Assembly (NCBI RefSeq): GCF_010672525.1
Contig: NZ_JAAHGH010000019.1
Coordinates: forward strand, 50,304 to 106,493
Source: Okeania sp. SIO2B3
Lineage (GTDB): Bacteria; Cyanobacteriota; Cyanobacteriia; Cyanobacteriales; Microcoleaceae
Length of the DNA stretch: 56,190 nt
Direction of reading: 5' to 3'
Shown: one piece after another, positions 29,418 through 38,900 of the stretch
How positions within the stretch are numbered: position 1 is the stretch's first letter
Layout of the letters: every line of letters starts with the position of its first letter
The notes under the pieces: generated by a model
The model's input: only the letters and a program-made list of their open reading frames with translations
Told to the model about the DNA's origin: nothing
The model's database searches: none
Made by a program: the position numbers and the translations under genes

Positions 29418-30065
29418 TAATTAATAATTAATAATTAATAATTAATAATTAGTTATTGAAAATTCCTTGTACCAGTCTCTTATGCCTAGCATTTTTGGAG
29501 TTTAGCGAATATAAAACGCTAATTGTACTTTTGCTGAGTCTTAAATAAAGAGGTTAAAACTAGAATTGAAGGGAATAATTATTTCCTTTGGAGCTAGTTT
29601 TAGCCTCTTTCAGTTTTATAGCAGAAGAAGGAAGAAGAAAGAAGAAAGAAGAAAGAAGAAAGAAGGAAAAATCTTGTTTTGTCTGGGTTTTAAGAGGTTG
29701 TCTGAGAATTCCCATTCGCTACATCGCTCGCCCCCGCGCATCCCCCATTTAACAAAAAGCGCAGCATCTTCTGGCCTCCCCCGATCCTGCGGGGGACGGG
29801 AGGGGGATTAATAAAGGGGGACTAGAGCAAGCAAATTGACTCTTGTTCCCCCCAAAGTTGGCTTGCTCGGGGGGCAAAATTCAGTATCAAAAAACTTTTC
29901 AGATATCCTCTAAGCTTTTGATATGTCTGCTGCCTTTGCTTCGACTACTATATTTTCATTAATTTATAGTACTTAGGTAAGTATTCAGCTTTTTGATTTT
30001 TCTCTCAGTGTTTAATTTGAGAGAGTTGATTACTGTATTTCATCAGTATAAAAATCCCATACATT
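29418..30065. other. Intergenic region with simple repeats
   Basis: It holds 'attaataattaataatt' repeats (29418-29450), a purine tract of 'agaagaaagaag' units (29622-29668) and a CCCCCGATCCTGCGGGGG-type palindrome near 29778-29800. The small open frame at 29566-29811 is built from these and is not taken as a gene. Confidence 0.55.
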
Positions 30066-33017
30066 ATGATTCAAAATTATCAAAAAATCAGCAAATTATT
30101 AGTCATAATATTAGTAAAATTCTCAATATTTTCCAGTTTGATTATTCCTGAAAAAGCTCAGGCATCTGAAAAATTTAAATTACCTAAAAATTGGCAAAAT
30201 GTACTATCAAAACCGCCACAATATTTAGCCAATAATCAACCCAATATTAAATCTAGAGAAATAGCAGAAAAATCATCAATTAATCAACCTATTTTATTAG
30301 CACAAAATTATCAGGTAGAGGATTATGTAGAAGTGCTTTGGGAAGGAGAATGGTATCTCGGAAAAATTTTAGAGATAAAAAATAATCAATATTGTATTAC
30401 TTATCCTACTTATGATGATTCCTGGGATGAATGTTTAGGTAGCGATCGCCTTCGTCCTATTGAATATAAAAATTCTACAGAAGAAAGACTGAGGCTAAAT
30501 CAATATATAGAAGTTTTATGGCAAAATGAATGGCATTTAGCAAAGATTTTAGAGATAAAAAATAATCAATATTGTATAACTTATGTAGGCAATGACCGCT
30601 CCTGGGATGAGTGTATTGATAGAGTTCGTATTCGCATTGCAGACCCTAGAAAAATTGATGCAGAAAGACTACTACTGCAAGGTTATCGTCGAAATACTAA
30701 TACTAATCTAGAACAACATAATTCAGAATTTACCCAAACAAATAGAGATTATTCAGTCAATGAATATGTAGAAGTTTTGTGGAATAAGCAATGGCATTTA
30801 GCTCAAATTTTAGAGATAAAAAATAATCAATATTGTGTAAATTATGTAGTTTACGACCGCTCCTGGAATGAATGTGTAGATAGCGATCGCCTGCGACAAG
30901 TAAATTCTCGCAAAGCAGAAGCTGAAAGACTAAGGTTAGAAGCAGATAATTTAGTCAGTAATGCTCATCAATATCAAAAAGGTTTAGAAACAGCTAAAAA
31001 ATCTCTGAAAATCTATCAGGAAATTGGAGATAAATCTGGGCAAGTACAAGTTTTATCTAGTGTAGGATGGGCTTATTATTGGTTAAATGATTATGTTAAT
31101 GCCATTGATTATTATCAGCAAAGTTTTGAATTAGCTGAAGAAATTGATGATGATTACGCAGCGACAGCCAGATTATATGACATATCAAAGCCTTACTTAT
31201 ATTTAGGAATTTATCATAAAAGTCTTGAGTATCAAAAGCAATATTTAGCCAGAGGAAAAGAAATTAAAGATACAGATATTCAAGCTCGTGCTTTAGAAGG
31301 AATTGGGGATATTTACTATTTTCAAAAAAATTACAAAAAAGCCATTGAATACTATAAGCAAAGTGCAGCACTGGGGAGAAAAGCATTCTATATTGGAGGT
31401 CTTTATACTGTTTTTGGAAAACATGATCAAGCAATAGAATTTTTTGAGAATATAGTTACTAATACAAGCGATATTTATACAAAAGCTGCCTCCTTTAACC
31501 AACTAGGTCAAAATTATTTAGCTTTAGGAAACTATGACAAAGCAATTAGTTATTTTCAGGAACAGTTAACCATCTCTCAAGACATTAAGGAAATTTATGG
31601 AGAATCAGAAGCCTTCAAAAGTTTAGGTATAACTTATGTGGCAAAAGGAGATTTAAAACAAGCAGAAAAAAATTTACGTTCGGCAATAAAAGTCAAAGAA
31701 TCAATCAGAAAAAAACTAGGTGGTAAAGATTTATTGAAAGTATCATTATTTGAAACTCAAATAGATACTTATAACCAATTACAGAAAGTCTTAGTTCAAC
31801 AAAATAAAATCAAAGATGCTTTAGAAATTGCCGAACGAGGTCGTGCCCGAGCATTTGTAGAACTATTATTTGACCGTCTCTCTTCACAAGCTATTACTCA
31901 AGCAAACATTGAGCCACCAACCTTCAAAGAAATTCAACAAATAGCTGCCGAACAAACTGCAACAATAGTTGAATATTCCATCATTGAAGAACAACTTTAT
32001 ATTTGGGTAATTCAACCAACTGGTAAAATAGTATTTCGTCAAATAGAGTTGAAATCTGTTCTAGAAAATAACAGTTTAACCGACCTAATTATAGATACTC
32101 GTCGGGCGCTTTTAGTTGAACCATACCAACCACAAATTCAACTCAAAAAACTACACAAATTATTAATTGAACCCATAGCAGATATTCTTCCCACTAATGC
32201 CGAAGAATCAGTAATATTTATACCTCAAAAAGAATTATTTTTAGTTCCCTTTGTTGCGTTGATAGACGAGAGAGAAAAATACTTAATAGAAAAACATACT
32301 ATTCTGACTGCACCAGCAATCCAAATATTAGAATTAACCCACAAACAACAGGCTAAAAATCAAAAAGCAAATCCACAAAAATATTTAATAGTTGGCTTAC
32401 CTAGAAATAATAATCAAAGTGATTTAGTAGTAGGAAACCCCTCCATGCCTAAACTAAATGAGCAACCATTAGAACCTTTAGTAGGTGCCGAAACTGAAGC
32501 AAAACAAATAGCTAATTTTCTAGAAACTCAAGCAATAATTGGTAAACAAGCAACAGAAAGCTTAGTCAAAAAACAAATGGAAAATTCACGAGTAATTCAT
32601 ATAGCAACTCATGGTTTACTGACAGATATTAGAAAATTAGGAATACCTGGAGCATTAGCACTTACTCCCGACAAAAATAATGATGGTTTCCTTACTTATT
32701 ATGAAATTTTAGAACTAAATTTGAATGCAGAATTAGTAGTTTTAAGTGCTTGCGATACAGGTCGTGGAGAAATTACAGGAGATGGAGTAATCGGATTATC
32801 TCGTTCTTTTTTAGCAGCAGGAACCCCTAGTATTATTGTCTCTTTATGGAAAGTTCCAGACGATGCCACCCAATTATTAATGGTCGAATTTTATCGTCAA
32901 TTAGATGTTAGTGGAAATAAAGCAGAAGCTTTACGAAAGGCGATGTTAACAACTCTAAAAAAATTTCCCGAAGTCAAAAATTGGGCAGCTTTTACTTTAA
33001 TCGGAGAAGCAAATTAA
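30066..33017 (+). CDS. Secreted Agenet/Tudor-like x3 - TPR - CHAT peptidase protein
   Basis: A 983-aa protein. An N-terminal hydrophobic segment (LLVIILVKFSIFSSLII, then KAQAS) reads as a signal peptide. Three repeats at about 80-135, 142-197 and 232-285 share VEVLW..EW.LAKILEIKNNQYCI.Y and SWDECV..DRLR, the pattern of Agenet/Tudor-like SH3 barrels. TPR units follow (about 290-580), such as ARALEGIGDIYYFQKNYKKAIEYY and ASFNQLGQNYLALGNYDKAI. The C-terminal CHAT domain (about 680-983) has the caspase-type dyad: His849 in IHIATHG and Cys896 in LSACDTGRGE. CHAT-TPR proteins are common in filamentous cyanobacteria, but triple Agenet-like barrels on them are unusual to me. No partner gene is adjacent. 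The role may be proteolytic signalling outside the plasma membrane. Confidence 0.9.
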   Translation: MIQNYQKISKLLVIILVKFSIFSSLIIPEKAQASEKFKLPKNWQNVLSKPPQYLANNQPNIKSREIAEKSSINQPILLAQNYQVEDYVEVLWEGEWYLGKILEIKNNQYCITYPTYDDSWDECLGSDRLRPIEYKNSTEERLRLNQYIEVLWQNEWHLAKILEIKNNQYCITYVGNDRSWDECIDRVRIRIADPRKIDAERLLLQGYRRNTNTNLEQHNSEFTQTNRDYSVNEYVEVLWNKQWHLAQILEIKNNQYCVNYVVYDRSWNECVDSDRLRQVNSRKAEAERLRLEADNLVSNAHQYQKGLETAKKSLKIYQEIGDKSGQVQVLSSVGWAYYWLNDYVNAIDYYQQSFELAEEIDDDYAATARLYDISKPYLYLGIYHKSLEYQKQYLARGKEIKDTDIQARALEGIGDIYYFQKNYKKAIEYYKQSAALGRKAFYIGGLYTVFGKHDQAIEFFENIVTNTSDIYTKAASFNQLGQNYLALGNYDKAISYFQEQLTISQDIKEIYGESEAFKSLGITYVAKGDLKQAEKNLRSAIKVKESIRKKLGGKDLLKVSLFETQIDTYNQLQKVLVQQNKIKDALEIAERGRARAFVELLFDRLSSQAITQANIEPPTFKEIQQIAAEQTATIVEYSIIEEQLYIWVIQPTGKIVFRQIELKSVLENNSLTDLIIDTRRALLVEPYQPQIQLKKLHKLLIEPIADILPTNAEESVIFIPQKELFLVPFVALIDEREKYLIEKHTILTAPAIQILELTHKQQAKNQKANPQKYLIVGLPRNNNQSDLVVGNPSMPKLNEQPLEPLVGAETEAKQIANFLETQAIIGKQATESLVKKQMENSRVIHIATHGLLTDIRKLGIPGALALTPDKNNDGFLTYYEILELNLNAELVVLSACDTGRGEITGDGVIGLSRSFLAAGTPSIIVSLWKVPDDATQLLMVEFYRQLDVSGNKAEALRKAMLTTLKKFPEVKNWAAFTLIGEAN

Positions 33018-33164
33018 AAAACATTAGAATGCTAATTGCCCAATTGTAACCCCTATCAGAATAACGAACTTTAGCTAATATCAAATCCGTTTAATTCGGC
33101 ACGTAAAAAATGTTCCATCTTCAACCATTACCAAATATTTCTCGATTTTCCCCTCCAGGCTCCC

Positions 33165-33290
33165 CTCCTGGGAGGGGCGGGGGTGGGTTTGGTTAGGGGT
33201 GGGTCTCCATCCCCCCATCTCCCCACATACCCCTCCAGGCTCCCCTCCTGGGAGGGGCGGGGGTGGGTTTGGTTAGGGGTGGGTCCCCCA
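33165..33290 (+). repeat. Tandem GC-rich palindromic repeat (CCCCTCC/GGAGGGG family C)
   Basis: Two near-identical units of 'ccctccaggctcccctcc', 'tgggaggggcgggggtggg' and 'tttggttaggggtgggt' in tandem. Single members of the family occur near 9810, 18800, 27890, 27955, 44440, 46115, 50015, 50305, 53330 and 53560. Confidence 0.75.
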
Positions 33291-33462
33291 TCTCATTACA
33301 CCGATGCTACCCGATTTGATATAATACCATTTATCCATGAAATTTCATTTACAGCGCTTTTCAGATTGATGAACCACATCGTCATAACATTTGTTGGGTT
33401 GATAGTTACTTTTGCTGTACCTAGAGTATTATCACCTTAATCTCCAGCAAAATAAATACCGT

Positions 33463-33541
33463 TTTATTCAGGTTTATTCAGGAAAAAAATTCAGGTTTAT
33501 TCAGGAAAAAGTTCAGTTTTATTCAGTTTTATTCAGGTTTG
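33463..33541 (+). repeat. Short tandem array of TTATTCAGG-type units
   Basis: Six to seven imperfect units of 'tttattcagg(aaaaa)' in 79 bp. No frame crosses it. Confidence 0.7.
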
Positions 33542-33989
33542 AACATGGGTAATAAGTATAATTACTTAGAAATTGCTAAAAAGGAGCGTGGAGACAAAGT
33601 TTCCAACTAATCCGCATTAACCCAAGCAGTGGGGTGACAGCGAACTGGAATCTGCTTGCATATGCACTGCTATTCATTTTTCGAGGTGCTTCATGCCAAC
33701 ACCATAACTCTTAATCTTAACTTTAAGTATACAAATTGTCAACCCCCTTCGAGAAGTCAGAAGTTAGAAGTTAGAAGTCAGAAGTTAGAAATTAGCAGTC
33801 AACAATTATACCATTTATCAAAAACTTTTCTATATTTTCTTGAGTGCGGGAGAAGTCAGAAGTTAGAAGTTAGAAGTTATATCAAATTAGCCATAATCAA
33901 AATTTTCTTCTCTTGAGAGAGAATATTCTTCAAAATTCCCCTTGTTCCCTACTCCCTACTCCCTGCTCTCTAAATTTTTTATTGTGGTT

Positions 33990-34100
33990 ATTTACAGCGC
34001 TTTTCATATTGATGAACCACATCTTCACAATCACAACCCAGTAGGGACGTTCCATGGAACGTCCCTACTGTGGTCTACGGAAATGAAAACCGCTGTAAAG
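33990..34100. repeat. TIR element carrying a 32-bp perfect palindrome
   Basis: The ends 'tttacagcgcttttcat' and 'atgaaaaccgctgtaaa' are inverted repeats about 110 bp apart. Inside, 34039-34070 is a perfect palindrome (CAGTAGGGACGTTCCA and its complement, centred on an NcoI site). A copy of the left end, without the palindrome, lies at 33352-33384. Confidence 0.7.
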
Positions 34101-34131
34101 AGACATGATATCAGACTTTTTTAACATTGGC

Positions 34132-34264
34132 AGGACTTACGCAGGGACTCTACAGATAGCTAGTGCGCCATTCGTTTGCACTAGCAAATGCCATTTGCGT
34201 TCCGTATAGCTGCCGAATTGCGCCCCTACAGATGGTGCTTTCAAGGTAAATTTGCGTAAGTCCT
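34132..34264. repeat. Composite MITE: family B repeat interrupted by a GTAGGGGC-type repeat with 8-bp duplication
   Basis: The ends aggacttacgc and gcgtaagtcct match the empty copy at 16373-16429. At the point where the empty copy reads 'ctctacagatggtgc', 76 bp are added here, and the octamer CTACAGAT is present on both sides (34150-34157 and 34226-34233). This is the pattern of an insertion with target-site duplication. Confidence 0.75.
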
Positions 34265-34369
34265 GATTGGTTAAATTACATAAAAATAACGCACCCTACT
34301 GGACTGAACTACTAGACTGAACAAGATATGATAATAAAAACTAAACAGTTGTTCAGGAGGATATAATCT

Positions 34370-35425
34370 ATGACATTGCTACTAGCTGGTGACATTGGTG
34401 GTACTAAAACAATACTACAACTGGTAGAGGCTAAACGAGAAGAATCAAAGGCGGCCGTGGAATTTCAGAGCCTCTATGAGAATCGTTACTCCAGTCACGA
34501 TTTTCCAGATTTAGTACCTATTGTACAAAAATTTTTGGCAGAAGCAAATGAGAAATTGGGACAGCAATTCCAACCAGAAAAAGCTTGTTTTGCGATCGCA
34601 GGTCCGGTCGTCAATAATACTGTTAAATTAACTAACCTACCTTGGATGCTGGATGCTAAATTGCTAGAAAAAGAATTAGGGGTATCCCAAGTTAGCCTGA
34701 TCAACGATTTTGAAGCAGTGGGTTATGGAATTTTAGGTTTAACTGACAATGATTTAGAGACTTTACAAGCTGGCGAACCTCAAAGTGATACTCCAATAGC
34801 TGTAATTGGTGCAGGTACGGGATTAGGAGAATGCTTTTTAATTCGAGGAGGAGGAACAGTTAGGGTTTACGCCACAGAGGGGGGTCATACAGATTTTGCA
34901 CCACGCTCTGAGTTAGAATTTGATCTATTAAAATATTTGTTAGCAAAGCATAATATAGACCGAGTGTCTGTAGAAAGGGTAGTTTCAGGCATGGGAATTG
35001 TGTCAATTTATCAATTTTTACGCGATCGCAAATCTGCTGCTGAATCTCCTGAAATAGCAGAAGTACTAAGAAAGTGGGAAACAGAAATAGGCTCAAGTGA
35101 AATTACAGTAGATCCAGGTGCAGTTATTGGGAAAGCTGCCTTGGAAAAGAGCGATCGCTTGTGCGAGAAAGTTTTAGAGCTTTTTGTGGCAGCTTATGGA
35201 GCGGAAGCAGGTAATTTAGCATTGAAACTTTTACCCTATAGTGGTTTATATATAGCAGGTGGTATCGCTGCTAAAATCCTACCACTGATGAAGTCAGGTG
35301 CTTTCATGGAAGCTTTTCATCATAAGGGACGGATGAGACCATTGTTAGAAAAAGTACCTGTTCATATTGTGTTAAACCCTCAAGTGGGATTAATTGGTGC
35401 GGCAATTCGTGCTTCTAATTTATAA
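34370..35425 (+). CDS. glk: Glucokinase
   Basis: A 351-aa ROK/Glk-type glucokinase, phosphorylating glucose to glucose-6-phosphate with ATP. The phosphate motif is LAGDIGGTKT at the N-terminus. The sugar-site region reads CFAIAGPV and SLINDFEAVGYGI, the adenosine part VIGAGTGLGE, and a further motif is YATEGGHTDFAPR, typical of the bacterial Glk group. The C-terminus GLYIAGGIAAKILP completes the fold. A strong ribosome site (caggagg) lies 8-9 bases before the ATG. It is monocistronic, with a possible terminator hairpin 57 bp downstream. Confidence 0.97.
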   Translation: MTLLLAGDIGGTKTILQLVEAKREESKAAVEFQSLYENRYSSHDFPDLVPIVQKFLAEANEKLGQQFQPEKACFAIAGPVVNNTVKLTNLPWMLDAKLLEKELGVSQVSLINDFEAVGYGILGLTDNDLETLQAGEPQSDTPIAVIGAGTGLGECFLIRGGGTVRVYATEGGHTDFAPRSELEFDLLKYLLAKHNIDRVSVERVVSGMGIVSIYQFLRDRKSAAESPEIAEVLRKWETEIGSSEITVDPGAVIGKAALEKSDRLCEKVLELFVAAYGAEAGNLALKLLPYSGLYIAGGIAAKILPLMKSGAFMEAFHHKGRMRPLLEKVPVHIVLNPQVGLIGAAIRASNL

Positions 35426-35481
35426 GTAATGATACTAAGTAGGGGAGGAGGGGAGATTAAATATTGAAGTAATTGGGCGAT

Positions 35482-35507
35482 CGTTAGTTTTGGTAGAAAA
35501 ACTAACG
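35482..35507 (+). terminator. Possible terminator hairpin after glk
   Basis: CGTTAGTTTT and AAAACTAACG form a 10-bp stem with a 6-base loop, 57 bp after the glk stop. The following bases (tgtttgac) are only weakly T-rich, so Rho-independent action is uncertain. Confidence 0.35.
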
Positions 35508-35553
35508 TGTTTGACAATTTGAGCTGCTGTGAGAATTCTTAAAACCCTGATTA

Positions 35554-35763
35554 ATATCATGTCCGGATAATCTGTAGGGGCGAATGGCATTCGCCCTTGC
35601 TATATGTAGAGTCCCTGCGTAATATCATGTCCGGTAGCATCGTTTGTGTATAGAATTAGGTTAAAATTGGAATAAACCCTTCTGCCTTCTGCCTTCTGCC
35701 TTCTGCCCTCTGCCCTCTGCCTTCCTTACCACCAAAGTCTAATTATTCAACCGGACATGATAT
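35554..35763. repeat. Cluster of ATATCATGTCCGG-ended repeats
   Basis: Exact ATATCATGTCCGG occurs at 35554-35566 and 35622-35634, and its inverse at 35751-35763. The last two bracket a 142-bp element whose centre is a 'tgccttctgcc' tandem. Between the first two lies a GTAGGGGC...GCCC repeat followed by a family B end (gtagagtccctgcgtaa). The rest of the gap 35426-35935 has no gene. Confidence 0.65.
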
Positions 35764-35935
35764 AAGTCCTGAAGTTTATGGAATGTGAAATTTACCTGAA
35801 AATTGGGGGTCTAAAATTCAATTCTATTAAGAGTTTTAGCCTTAGCGTACAAATCCGTACTGTTACTACCGATCGCCCTCTAACTTCTAATTTCGTAGTA
35901 GTATAATGAATATTATTTCCGGTAACTTTTGATTT

Positions 35936-38900
35936 ATGATTAATTGGAGACCCTATCTAGAATCAATTTGTCGGGGCTACGCCAAATGGTGGGAGGTTTA
36001 TACTCTGACGGATGTGAGGGGAAAAAAGTCTCTTGAGCAGCGGCAAAATATTTCTCCACTGTTGGATTTGGCTTTGATGGTACAAACTGTTGAGTCAGAG
36101 GAAAAACAGAGGGAACGTCCAGAAAAGAAAATTGAACGGTTGACGGTTTTGGAGGGTTTGCGCAAATATGCTCCAAATCATGTGTTGTTGGTGGGGCGGC
36201 CGGGGTCGGGAAAATCAACTGCTTTGGCCAGGTTGTTGTTGGAGGAGGCAACAAAGTTGATATCCCCCCTTAGTCCCAAAGAAGAATCCCCCCTTAGTCC
36301 CCCCTTGGAAAGGGGGGAAATAAGAGAAGGGGAAATAAGAAGAGATACTCCCCCCTTACAAAGGGGGGTTGGGGGGGATAAACCCAAAATTCCCATCCTC
36401 ATCGAACTCCGCTACAGTCAAACTTCTATACTTTCCAGAATTCAAGCATTTATCCACAAACACCACCCCACCATAAATATAGATACAGCAACTCTAGAAA
36501 CTTTGCTCCGTCAAGGTGAATTTTTGCTGCTATTCGATGGGTTTAACGAGATGGCATCGGAAGCGGCACGACAACAGGTAAGAATATTTCGGCAAGACTA
36601 CCCCCAAACTGCTATGGTGTTTACCACGCGAGATTTGAGTCTGGGGGGAGATTTAGGGATTGAGAAAAGGTTGGAAATGCAACCTCTGACGGAATCTCAA
36701 ATGCGGGAGTTTGTCTGTGCTTATTTGCCTGAGCATGGTGAAAAATTATGGCAGCAGTTGCAGGGGAGGTTGCGGGAGTTGGGGGAAACTCCGATGTTTT
36801 TGTTGATGTTGTGTTCGGTGTTTGACTATAACAAGGTAATACCTGCAAATCTGGGGTTGGTGTTTCGGAGTTTTACTCAGACTTATAGTGGTCGTCTGAA
36901 GCAAGATGTTCCGGTTGATGAAAGTTCTCGACGTTGGTGGGATAGGTTATTGCAGGAGTTGGCGTGGGTGATGACGAATGGGGAGTCGAAAACTGAGATT
37001 ATGGTTGCTATTTCTCGCCCAAAAGCTGAGGAGGTGTTGACGGAGTTTTTGCGAGGGGAGGTGGTAGCTCCGACTGACTGTGCGATGCGTTGGTTGGAGG
37101 ATTTATTGGAGCATCATTTGATTCAGGTGGGAGATGATGGTCAGATTTCGTTTCGCCATCAATTGTTGCAGGAGTATTATGCGGCGGAAAGGTTGTTGTG
37201 GCAGTTGTCTGGTTTGAGTGACTATGAGTTGCAGTGGGATTATTTGAATTATTTGAAGTACACGGAAGTAGTGGCGTTGATGTTGGGGTTGGTGGAGGAT
37301 GAGGTGTTGGCGGTGCGGGTGGTAAGGTTGGCGTTGGAGGTAGATTGGTTTTTGGGGGCGAGGTTGGTGGGAGATGTGCAAAGGAGGTTTCAGGAGCTGG
37401 TTTTTGTGGAGGTTGAGCGGTTGGAGTTGCCTGTGTTGTTGAAGGTAGAGTTGGCAGCATTAACAAAGTCGGATGCTGCTGTTCCGGGGTTGGTTAAATT
37501 ATTAGAAGACTCAGACTCTAATGTGCGTATGAGAGCAGCAGATGCTCTGGGTAAAATTGGCTCGGAAACTGCAATTCCGGAGTTAATTAAACTATTAGAA
37601 GACTCAGACTATAGTGTGCGTCATAGTGCAGCAGAAGCTTTGGGTAAAATTGGCTCGGAAACTGCAATTCCAGAGCTAATTAAACTTTTAGAAAACTCAG
37701 ACTCTGGTGTGCGTCATAGTGCAGCAGAAGCTCTGGGTGAAATTAACTCGGAAACTGCAATTCCAGAGCTAATTAAACTTTTAGAAAACTCAGACTCTGG
37801 TGTGCGTCATAGTGCAGCAGAAGCTCTGGGTGAAATTAACTCGGAAACTGCAATTCCGGAGTTAATTAAACTCTTAGAAAACTCAGACTCTGGAGTGCGT
37901 GAAACTGTAGCAAATACTCTGGGTGAAATAGGCGAAGAAACTGTGATTTTTGAGTTGACTAAACTATTAGAAAATTCAAAGGCAGACTTGCATGAAACTG
38001 CAGCATATATTATAGAAAAAATTGGCTCTAAAAGCGTGATTTTTAATTCAATTAAACATTCAGAATACATAGACTACGACTATGATTATCCCATGAGTTG
38101 TACATATTATCAAGATGAAATTGATCCTAAAAGTGCTATTCGTGGCTTAATTATATTCTTAAAATACGAATACGAATACTCCAGTTCAATTTTCCCTTCT
38201 AGCATAGCAGATGCTTTAGCTGAAATTATTGAATCGGAAATTGCAATTCATGGGTCAATTAAACCTCTAGAAGACATAGAATATCCAGAAGACATAATAG
38301 AATACATAGATATAATATCGGGTGTAATAAATAATTTGAGTAAAATTGGTTCAGAATTAGCAATTGAAGTTTTAATTAAAATCTTAATCTTAAACAAATA
38401 TGACACAGATGTAGTATTTGAGGTTGCCGATGCTTCAAAGAAAATAGTTTCAGAAGCAGCTATTACAAAGTTAAATAAAGTAATGATTCCTATTTTAATT
38501 AAAATTTTAGAAGAACAAGAAGATACGGAGCCAGATGTTTACTATAGAGTTGTAGATACTTTGATGGACATCGAATCACCTTCCGTGATTCCTGGATTAA
38601 TTAAACTACTAGAAAGCTCAGATTCTGATGTGCGTAGGAGTGCAGTAGAGGCTTTGGGTTATTTAAGTTCAGGTACCGAATTAATTCCACTCCTAGAAGA
38701 CTCAAACTCTGATGTGCGTGAAACTGCAGCAGATATTCTAGGTAAAATTGGCTCGGAAAATACAATTATTGAGTTAACAAAAAAACTAAGAAATGATAGT
38801 TTTGTCAAACAAATTATATCTGAAACTGAAATTATCGAAATTATCGAAGCCATTGAAACCATCCAACAACGCCTTCAATACTACAAACCAACCCCCAAAA

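Larger units (their letters stand above)
33018..34369. other. 1.35-kb intergenic repeat block
   Basis: No credible gene. It contains two copies of a 60-bp GC-rich unit (33165-33290), a tandem 'ttattcagg' array (33463-33541), the direct repeat 'acagcgcttttca.attgatgaaccacatc' (33352-33384 and 33992-34024), 'agaagtcagaagttagaag' runs (33754-33875), a 32-bp palindrome (34039-34070) and a composite MITE (34132-34264). Confidence 0.7.

Noticed and set aside
29566-29811. 81-codon open frame
   Set aside because: Mostly encoded by 'agaagaaag' repeats and a palindromic GC repeat.
33183-33440. Open frame in the GC-rich repeat downstream of the CHAT gene
   Set aside because: Its first half is the family C repeat and it has no protein-like features.
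33560-33660. Structured-looking segment 'ggagcgtggagacaaag ... aagcagtggggtgacag' considered as a small RNA
   Set aside because: No convincing fold or match to tmRNA, 6S or tRNA; left unannotated.
37008-37466. 152-codon proline-rich frame antisense to the NACHT gene
   Set aside because: Shadow of a strongly supported coding frame; composition is the complement of Leu/Glu codons.
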